Source of the DNA: Candidatus Bathyarchaeota archaeon
GTDB lineage: Archaea > Thermoproteota > Bathyarchaeia > 40CM-2-53-6 > FEN-987
NCBI GenBank assembly: GCA_022865625.1
Contig: JALHTB010000059.1
Coordinates: 1 to 20,922 of the forward strand
Direction of reading: 5' to 3'
Length of the DNA: 20,922 bases
The position numbers were made by a program, and so were the translations under genes. A model generated the notes under the pieces. It was given only the letters and a program-made list of their open reading frames with translations. It made no database searches and was not told where the DNA came from. Positions 16,034-20,922 of the stretch are shown here, in pieces (the stretch's first letter is position 1; each line of letters begins with the position of its first letter).

Positions 16034-17488
16034 TTGGGCGCAGTTGCAGCGGTGTTCTCGAAGTTACAAGTTGATGCGCCTCGCCTAGTCGCAAAGATGC
16101 TATGTGCGATGCGGCATCGAGCGCAGGACGCGGCGGGTGTGGCCTGGGACGAGCGCCTAGAGTCGGAGCCCTCGCCCGGTCTTCTTAGCGTGTCATCATC
16201 CACACAACACACGGCAGTCGGGTACGGTTTCACAAGGATACTGCCAGACGACGACCCACAGCCGGTCCGACTAGGGGATGGGTGGCTCTGTCTCGACGGG
16301 AGAATAGTAGCCGACCGCATGATGGTCGGAGGAGCAGAGGCAGCTCGCTACCTGCAAGATAGACTCGCCCCGGTCGAGTTCACGTCAATTCAATTCGACA
16401 TAGACGGGGCATACTCGATTTGCTACTGCAAGAACCATGAGTTGCTTGTCACAAGAGATTCGCTTGGCTTGAAGCCGCTCTTCATTGCGAGTCGCGAAGA
16501 CTTGGTTGCTGTCGCATCTGACCGCAAAGCCCTGTATTCCATTGGAATGAGTGACATCGCGGGTTTCCCACCCGGAGCTTCTCTGACAGCAAATCAAGAA
16601 GGAAGCATTCTCAAGCGACCAGCAAAGCCCCGAGCAAGACCACAGGCCGGAGGGGTAAGCACGAACGATCTCCTGCAATTGCTGGTGGAGTCGGTCTCGA
16701 TTCATACCACAGGGCTCAGCTCAGTTGCCGTAGGGTTCTCGGGTGGACTCGACAGCGCGATCATTGCCAAGATGGCGAAGGATGCTGGAGTGGACGTGCT
16801 GTTAACAACGATTGGTGTGGGCCGGACTCTGGAGATGATTCAAGCCGAGTCTGCAGCAAGAGAGATTGGCTTGCCCATCGTTGTGCGGGAACTCTCTAGG
16901 GACGATGTGGAACAATCTGTTGACCGTGTGCTTTGGCTCATCGAAGATCCAGGCCTGATGAAGGTGAGCATCGCTGTGGCCATATATTGGACTGCGCGAG
17001 TCGCCGCAGAGAATGGAAGATCTGTGATTCTTCTCGGTCAGGGAAGCGACGAGCTGTTCGGCGGATACAAGAGATTCGCCACAATACTCGGTGAGCACGG
17101 AGCGAAGTCCTGCGAAGAGGCCATTTCCCAGAGTATCAGTCAAGCTCACGAGGTCAACTACCAGAGAGATGAGCAGGCCGTGTCATCTCTCCGAGTCGAG
17201 CTCAGATTGCCATTCGCGACCAGAAGAATGACAGAACTTGCCTTGCGAGTACCACTGAAGATGAAAGTGCGGTCACCTTCTGATGGTCTCCGGAAGTGGG
17301 TTCTTCGCGATGCGGCCATCAAGCTTGGCATGTCCTCTAAGATCGCTCTCAGGCCCAAGAGGGCAATTCAGCATGCATCTGGAATTGAGAAAGTCATTCG
17401 CGATGCTGCAAAGAGACATCGCTTGCCTCCTTCAGAGTACTTGGTAGAGAGGCTTCAGGCGATCAAGAAGGAATCTGGTGTGGACTAG
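16034..17488 (+). CDS. Asparagine-synthetase-like protein with degenerate glutaminase domain
   Basis: 484 aa, class II glutamine amidotransferase domain plus asparagine synthetase (PP-loop ATPase) domain. The synthetase half is intact: FSGGLDS (235-241) binds ATP and GQGSDELFGGY lies in the second conserved block. The N-terminal domain keeps the fold (RDSLGLKPLF, 141-150) but begins MGAVAAVF where active enzymes have MCGIA(A/G)V, so nucleophile Cys2 is Gly. HRGPD is changed to HRAQD and NGEIYN to DGRIVA. It probably cannot use glutamine and may use free ammonia or adenylate another substrate. Start TTG 16034 follows GAGG by seven bases; no upstream start restores a Cys. True asparagine synthesis is unproven. 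Confidence 0.85.
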   Translation: MGAVAAVFSKLQVDAPRLVAKMLCAMRHRAQDAAGVAWDERLESEPSPGLLSVSSSTQHTAVGYGFTRILPDDDPQPVRLGDGWLCLDGRIVADRMMVGGAEAARYLQDRLAPVEFTSIQFDIDGAYSICYCKNHELLVTRDSLGLKPLFIASREDLVAVASDRKALYSIGMSDIAGFPPGASLTANQEGSILKRPAKPRARPQAGGVSTNDLLQLLVESVSIHTTGLSSVAVGFSGGLDSAIIAKMAKDAGVDVLLTTIGVGRTLEMIQAESAAREIGLPIVVRELSRDDVEQSVDRVLWLIEDPGLMKVSIAVAIYWTARVAAENGRSVILLGQGSDELFGGYKRFATILGEHGAKSCEEAISQSISQAHEVNYQRDEQAVSSLRVELRLPFATRRMTELALRVPLKMKVRSPSDGLRKWVLRDAAIKLGMSSKIALRPKRAIQHASGIEKVIRDAAKRHRLPPSEYLVERLQAIKKESGVD

Positions 17489-17561
17489 GCATCTTGGACA
17501 AGCACTGCAAGCTATTAGGAAGGGAATGGCTTCGGCTTTCTGTCCAGTCAAGTCGTAGGAA

Positions 17562-18104
17562 GTGGTTTTCCTGTCCGATATAGCGCACCTCTTGCCGAGA
17601 TGCCCGAGGTGTGGCTACGGACTCAGGTTGGTCCGTGGGTATTGGTGGTGTGATGTCTGCAGGGTTTCTGTGACCCCGCAGAGAGGTCCATCTCTTGGAG
17701 AACTGTTCCGGCAGGCGGGCGATAGTCTTCGTCGATTCTTCGCGCCTTCCCCACGTAGACCTATCCCAATGATGTATCCGAGAAGCTACACCACAGCGGA
17801 GCGAGAAGCAGCCCTGCTGCGATGTCCTCTTTGCAGAGCACTCACGCCAAGAGATCTCCAATCATGTGTGCACTGCGGAACGGAATTCGGTCAGCCAGCA
17901 GAGAGGCTTTCCCCAGCAGCGCCTTCGCCCCCTCAGGTAACGGAAAAGGACACTCTGCTGTATCGATACATTGTTGAGAACAAGGGCGAGATATCGCTTT
18001 CAAAGGCATCAACGGATCTCCACATGACTCTCGTGGAGCTTCAGGCCGCAGTTCGAAGGCTCGAAGATACGAGAAGGATCATGCGAGACGAAACGCAGGA
18101 TTGA
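17562..18104 (+). CDS. Two zinc ribbons plus winged-helix protein, unknown function
   Basis: 180 aa. Zinc ribbon 1 uses Cys14, Cys17, Cys30 and Cys33 (CPRCG...CDVC). A basic, Pro-rich linker follows (residues 55-73). Zinc ribbon 2 uses Cys88, Cys91, Cys102 and Cys105 (CPLC...CVHC). The last 50 residues (LLYRYIVENKGEISLSKASTDL onward) look like a winged helix-turn-helix. There is no signal peptide or membrane segment. This plan suggests a transcription factor or nucleic-acid-binding adaptor, but I recognise no named family. Start GTG 17562 sits very close to AGGA at 17557-17560; TTG 17592 (MPRCPRCG) is an alternative that keeps both ribbons. It follows the AsnB-like gene by 73 bases and converges on lon, with about 96 bases between stops. 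Confidence 0.75.
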   Translation: MVFLSDIAHLLPRCPRCGYGLRLVRGYWWCDVCRVSVTPQRGPSLGELFRQAGDSLRRFFAPSPRRPIPMMYPRSYTTAEREAALLRCPLCRALTPRDLQSCVHCGTEFGQPAERLSPAAPSPPQVTEKDTLLYRYIVENKGEISLSKASTDLHMTLVELQAAVRRLEDTRRIMRDETQD

Positions 18105-18200
18105 AAGCAAGTATCCGGCTTTCATCTAGTTCTCAGTCGCCGGTCTTGCGGTTTGATAATCAATACAGCGTGAATCTTCGTCTCGATTGTGCTGCAGTGG

Positions 18201-20630
18201 TCACTCTTCGTTTCTGCGTCGATGGGAGGTCTTCTTGTGTGCCGCGGCCTCAGGAAACTTGGCCATCGTCTCAGCCATCTGTCTTAGACGTTGGTCGACT
18301 TTGTAGTTCACTGTGTTGGGTTCGAAGCTGCCGTCCTTTCTTCTCTCGCCTGCTCTTACTCCGGTTAGGGCTTCGATGCCTTCGTCGATGGTGCTTACGG
18401 GGTGAATGTGGAAGCGTCCATCCGCTACGGCTTTGACAACTTCCTCCTTTAGCATTAGATCCTGAACGTTGCTCTTGGGGATCATCACGGATTCGTCACC
18501 CTTGAGACCTTTCGCTTTGCAGAGTTCATAGAACCCTTCGATCTTCTCATTGACTCCGCCGATTGCCTGGACTTCCCCTCTCTGGTTAACGGAACCGGTG
18601 ACCGCAATGTTCTGCTTCACAGGAAGGTCAGACAAGGCAGAGAGTATCGCATAGAGCTCGGTGCTGGACGCGCTGTCTCCCTCTACTCCTTCGTAGCTCT
18701 GCTCGAACACAAGTCTTGCGGAGAGGCTCAGTGGCTTGTCTTGGGCGTACTTGTTCGCCAGATATCCGCCCAATATCAGGACTCCTTTGGTGTGTATGGG
18801 TCCACCCATCTTTGCCTCGCGTTCTATGTCGAGGATGCCCTCCCTTCCGAGGGCAATACTTGCCGTCACCCTTGAGGGTCTGCCAAAAGCAAAATCGCCT
18901 AGGCCAATAACGGAAAGACCGTTCACTTGGCCGGTCTTCGCTCCCGACGTATCTATGAGTATCATTCCACGTTGTGTCATTTCGAGTATCTTTTGCTGAA
19001 TGAGGTTCGACCGGTAGACTTTCTCTTCCAAGGCCTTATTGACGTGGCCAGCGTTGATGTACTTCGATCCGTCTTGCGAAGCGTAGTAGTTGGCTTCACG
19101 TATGAGATCGGAGACTTCTGCAAATCGGGTCGAAAGCTTCGTCTGATCTTCCGCAAGTCTGGAACCGTACTCCACGACCTTGGCTATTGCTGAAGACTCA
19201 AGGTGCCGCAGTTCCTCTTTTCCGCAGAGGGTACAGACAAAGGAAGCGTATCTTCGCAGGTTCTCCTTGTTTCTCATTATCGTAGTGTCGAAATCTGCTT
19301 TGACCTTGAAGAATTCCCGGAACTCAGGATCATAGGCAAAGAGAAGCTGGTAGACGTACGGGGTTCCCACCAAGACGACTTTCACATTCAGTGGAATCGG
19401 CTGGGGCGTCAGGCTCTTAGTGGAGATGAAGCCTAAGCGTTCGCCTGCTTCCTCGATGGCAATTCTGTTGTTTCTCAGAGCTCGCTTCAGTCCATCATAG
19501 GACAGCAGGTTTCCAAGTAGCTCGTCTACCGGGATGACAAGGTATCCCCCGTTGGCTTTGTGTATTGAGCCGCCTTTGATCAGCGTGAAATCTGTTGTGA
19601 AGCTTCCGAACTGCGCTTCTTTCTCGATTCTTCCGAATAGGTTAGCGTATGTGGGATTCTCTTCGAAGATGACTGGTGCGCCCTTGAGTTCTGAGTTGTC
19701 CACAATCACGTTGACTTTGTACCTTCTGAAGGGCAGGTCCTTCATCCAAGGGGCCAGCATTTGGCCCTGCGAAGAGGGGGCCTCAGTCACGCCGGCAAAG
19801 ACTTCGAAGTTCTCAAGGATGTCAGCTCTAACCTCCTTCAGATAGCTCGCGACTTCTGGGATGTCTTGGTAGGACTTCGCAAGGGCGTCCGTCAGGAACC
19901 CTATGGCGTACTGGACTGCGTCGCTGGTGAGTTTCCTAAGCGCAACTCTGGTCTCTTTGTCCAAGACAGCTAGTTGCTTTGTAGCTTCCTCGAATTTGCT
20001 CTCAACATTCTCTCGTTTCTTGTCGATCTCTGCCCTTGCGTGGTCAGACAAGGTCGCAAGTTCTTCTTCACCAATCGGTTTCCCATCTACAATCGGTATC
20101 AACATCATACCGAGTGCTGTCGCCTGGATAGAGAATCCGGATCGTTCTGCATCTTTTCCAAGATCAGCGAGGATCCTGTTTCTGCGCTCCTCAGCGGCCT
20201 TGATCAGCCTATCTCTCGTGGATTGGAATTCGTCGCTCTGAAGTGCCCTTGGAACTGCTCGCCTCGCCTCCTCGATGAAATTGTCGCTATCCTTCTGGAG
20301 AGTCCTAGCTCTCCCCGTGGGCAGCTTCATGCTCAATGGTTCGTAGGGATTGCGGAAGTTGTTCACATAGCACCAATCGGCAGGAGCCGGGCGGGTTTTC
20401 GCCTTCGCCTCAAGAAAGTTCCGAACAGCGGTAGTCTTGCCTGTGCCAGATGGGCCTGCGACGTATAGGTTGAATCCTTTGTCGGCCATTCCCAGCCCGA
20501 GATTCAGGGCTCTGAGAGCGCGATCTTGCCCAATGACGCCATCCAGCGGCGTGAGGTCGCCACTTGTGTGGCATTCCAACGGTTCACATTCCGCTCTCAA
20601 ATCCTTTGGAGAGAGTTCAGAAACTGGCAT
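18201..20630 (-). CDS. Lon-family ATP-dependent protease (AAA_32 type)
   Basis: 809 aa. Walker A is AGPSGTGKT (58-66), after an N-terminus of the form PLDGVIGQDRALRAL. A long helical insertion rich in Glu and Lys (about 110-260) splits the ATPase region. The C-terminal Lon protease domain has the catalytic Ser653 in EGDSASS and Lys696 in GGVNEK, 43 residues apart as in E. coli Lon (679/722). This is the soluble AAA_32 form known mainly from bacteria, not the membrane-bound LonB typical of archaea: no transmembrane segment is visible. The C-terminal tail is basic (KKTSHRRR). It stands alone with its own TATA element. Role: unfolding and degrading damaged or regulatory proteins in the cytoplasm. 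Transfer from bacteria is possible but not shown. Confidence 0.9.
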   Translation of the reverse strand: MPVSELSPKDLRAECEPLECHTSGDLTPLDGVIGQDRALRALNLGLGMADKGFNLYVAGPSGTGKTTAVRNFLEAKAKTRPAPADWCYVNNFRNPYEPLSMKLPTGRARTLQKDSDNFIEEARRAVPRALQSDEFQSTRDRLIKAAEERRNRILADLGKDAERSGFSIQATALGMMLIPIVDGKPIGEEELATLSDHARAEIDKKRENVESKFEEATKQLAVLDKETRVALRKLTSDAVQYAIGFLTDALAKSYQDIPEVASYLKEVRADILENFEVFAGVTEAPSSQGQMLAPWMKDLPFRRYKVNVIVDNSELKGAPVIFEENPTYANLFGRIEKEAQFGSFTTDFTLIKGGSIHKANGGYLVIPVDELLGNLLSYDGLKRALRNNRIAIEEAGERLGFISTKSLTPQPIPLNVKVVLVGTPYVYQLLFAYDPEFREFFKVKADFDTTIMRNKENLRRYASFVCTLCGKEELRHLESSAIAKVVEYGSRLAEDQTKLSTRFAEVSDLIREANYYASQDGSKYINAGHVNKALEEKVYRSNLIQQKILEMTQRGMILIDTSGAKTGQVNGLSVIGLGDFAFGRPSRVTASIALGREGILDIEREAKMGGPIHTKGVLILGGYLANKYAQDKPLSLSARLVFEQSYEGVEGDSASSTELYAILSALSDLPVKQNIAVTGSVNQRGEVQAIGGVNEKIEGFYELCKAKGLKGDESVMIPKSNVQDLMLKEEVVKAVADGRFHIHPVSTIDEGIEALTGVRAGERRKDGSFEPNTVNYKVDQRLRQMAETMAKFPEAAAHKKTSHRRRNEE

Positions 20631-20662
20631 CGCGATTCCCGTGTTGTATCAGCGTTTCGCGC

Positions 20663-20670
20663 GTATATAG
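20663..20670 (-). promoter_or_regulatory. TATA box of the lon gene
   Basis: On the - strand the sequence is CTATATAC, 33 bases before the lon ATG, which predicts a leader of only about 10 bases. No heat-shock operator was recognised. Confidence 0.6.
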
Positions 20671-20766
20671 AGCCTTGGCGTCGTGAAAACGAATGTTATG
20701 GACAGTAGACCAAGAAGAGCATGAACAGGATCTTTAGCCACCTTTACAAAAAGCACGGCAAGAAAG

Positions 20767-20787
20767 CCCACAATCTTTAGGCGTGGG
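20767..20787 (+). repeat. Palindrome at the edge of the IS element
   Basis: Five-base stem CCCAC/GTGGG with an 11-base loop containing CTTTAG. In this family such subterminal hairpins are recognised by the single-strand transposase TnpA. No tnpA is visible in the window. Confidence 0.6.
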
Positions 20788-20847
20788 ATGAATTGCCACA
20801 AACATCATATGAGTCGTGCCTGAACCGGTCAGAGAGAAAAAGGACTG

Positions 20848-20922
20848 TTGCTGCTAACTTTCAAGGTCAAGCATGGACGAGACTTCAGCCAAGAGCTTGC
20901 CAAAGCTAGGAAGATTGCGGAG
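20848..20922 (+). CDS. tnpB: TnpB-like protein (IS605 OrfB), first 25 codons
   Basis: From TTG 20848 the frame reads FKVKHGRDFSQELAKARKIAE before the window ends. This matches the N-terminus of many archaeal TnpB/OrfB proteins (K-H-(N/G)-R-D-F-S-E-L-x-K-A-R-x-(V/I)-A-E, from memory). TnpB is an RNA-guided nuclease related to Cas12; its RuvC residues, zinc finger and guide (omega) RNA would lie beyond the right edge. A TGA lies in frame 36 bases upstream, so the start is between there and 20850; TTG 20848 is the best candidate. CATCATATGA at 20803-20812 could be its TATA element. Whether the gene is intact cannot be told. Confidence 0.65.
   Translation, partial: MLLTFKVKHGRDFSQELAKARKIAE

Larger units (their letters stand above)
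20767..20922 (+). mobile_element. IS200/IS605-type element, one edge, runs off the window
   Basis: An imperfect palindrome, CCCAC (20767-20771) and GTGGG (20783-20787) around AATCTTTAGGC, is followed by GATGAATTGCC. CCCAC-N-TTTAG-N-GTGGGATGAA is a pattern I associate with the ends of IS200/IS605-family elements. A TnpB-like frame begins 60 bases further on. The exact outer boundary cannot be placed; it lies between the lon promoter and 20767. Confidence 0.65.

Noticed and set aside
17489..17561. Possible tRNA or promoter in the gap after the AsnB-like gene
   Set aside because: No T-arm consensus or cloverleaf; only a weak A/T-rich CTATTAGG.
18105..18200. Possible terminator or small gene between the zinc-ribbon/winged-helix gene and lon
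   Set aside because: No T-run on either strand and no frame with a start signal; nothing supported.
19974..20468. Long + strand frame opposite lon (also 8989-9576 opposite rfcS and 7978-8589 opposite rfcL)
   Set aside because: These are antisense shadows of genes with clear catalytic motifs; their translations show no domain features.
20720..20781. 19-codon frame MNRIFSHLYKKHGKKAHNL ending inside the IS palindrome
   Set aside because: Very short, no ribosome-binding site, and it stops within the hairpin; most likely chance.

Overview
The window is archaeal chromosome. It carries an Orc1/Cdc6-family protein, both clamp-loader subunits (RFC-S and RFC-L), a GINS subunit, MCM and a Hel308-type helicase. 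It also has archaeal TATA-like promoters, frequent TTG and GTG starts, and an archaeal UPF0282-type metallo-beta-lactamase-fold protein. A GINS subunit with its B domain first, directly upstream of mcm, and a group 3b-like [NiFe] hydrogenase suggest a TACK-type archaeon such as a Bathyarchaeia-like lineage. That placement is inference from gene content and remembered sequence style, not from a tree.

Left end (1-2400, + strand): the 3' part of a [NiFe] hydrogenase small (delta) subunit overlaps the catalytic large subunit, which overlaps a C-terminal maturation protease. A structured leader follows, with three phased repeats and a hairpin, and then a very short zinc-ribbon gene of about 53 aa. 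Region 2416-4824: a UPF0282 MBL-fold protein on the - strand, a roughly 400-base stretch with one doubtful small ORF, and a HypE/AIR-synthase-like protein that lacks the C-terminal Cys of true HypE.

Centre (4860-14581): a replication and repair island with molybdopterin genes inside it. In order: orc1/cdc6-like (+), moaC-moaB (+), rfcS-rfcL (- strand, meeting moaB tail to tail in one CTAG), and GINS-mcm-hel308 (+, tightly packed). The clamp loader, CMG-type helicase parts and a fork-repair helicase are therefore co-located. The Orc protein is divergent at sensor 1, and RFC-L has a basic tail instead of a recognisable PIP box.

Right part (14591-20922): purB (-) and an asparagine-synthetase-like gene (+) diverge from one shared TATA element. 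The latter has lost the catalytic Cys2 of its glutaminase domain. A protein with two zinc ribbons and a winged helix (+) converges on a Lon-family protease of the AAA_32 type (-). The last 160 bases hold the edge of an IS200/IS605-type element: a palindrome and the first 25 codons of a TnpB-like protein that runs off the window. No rRNA, tRNA or CRISPR array was recognised.
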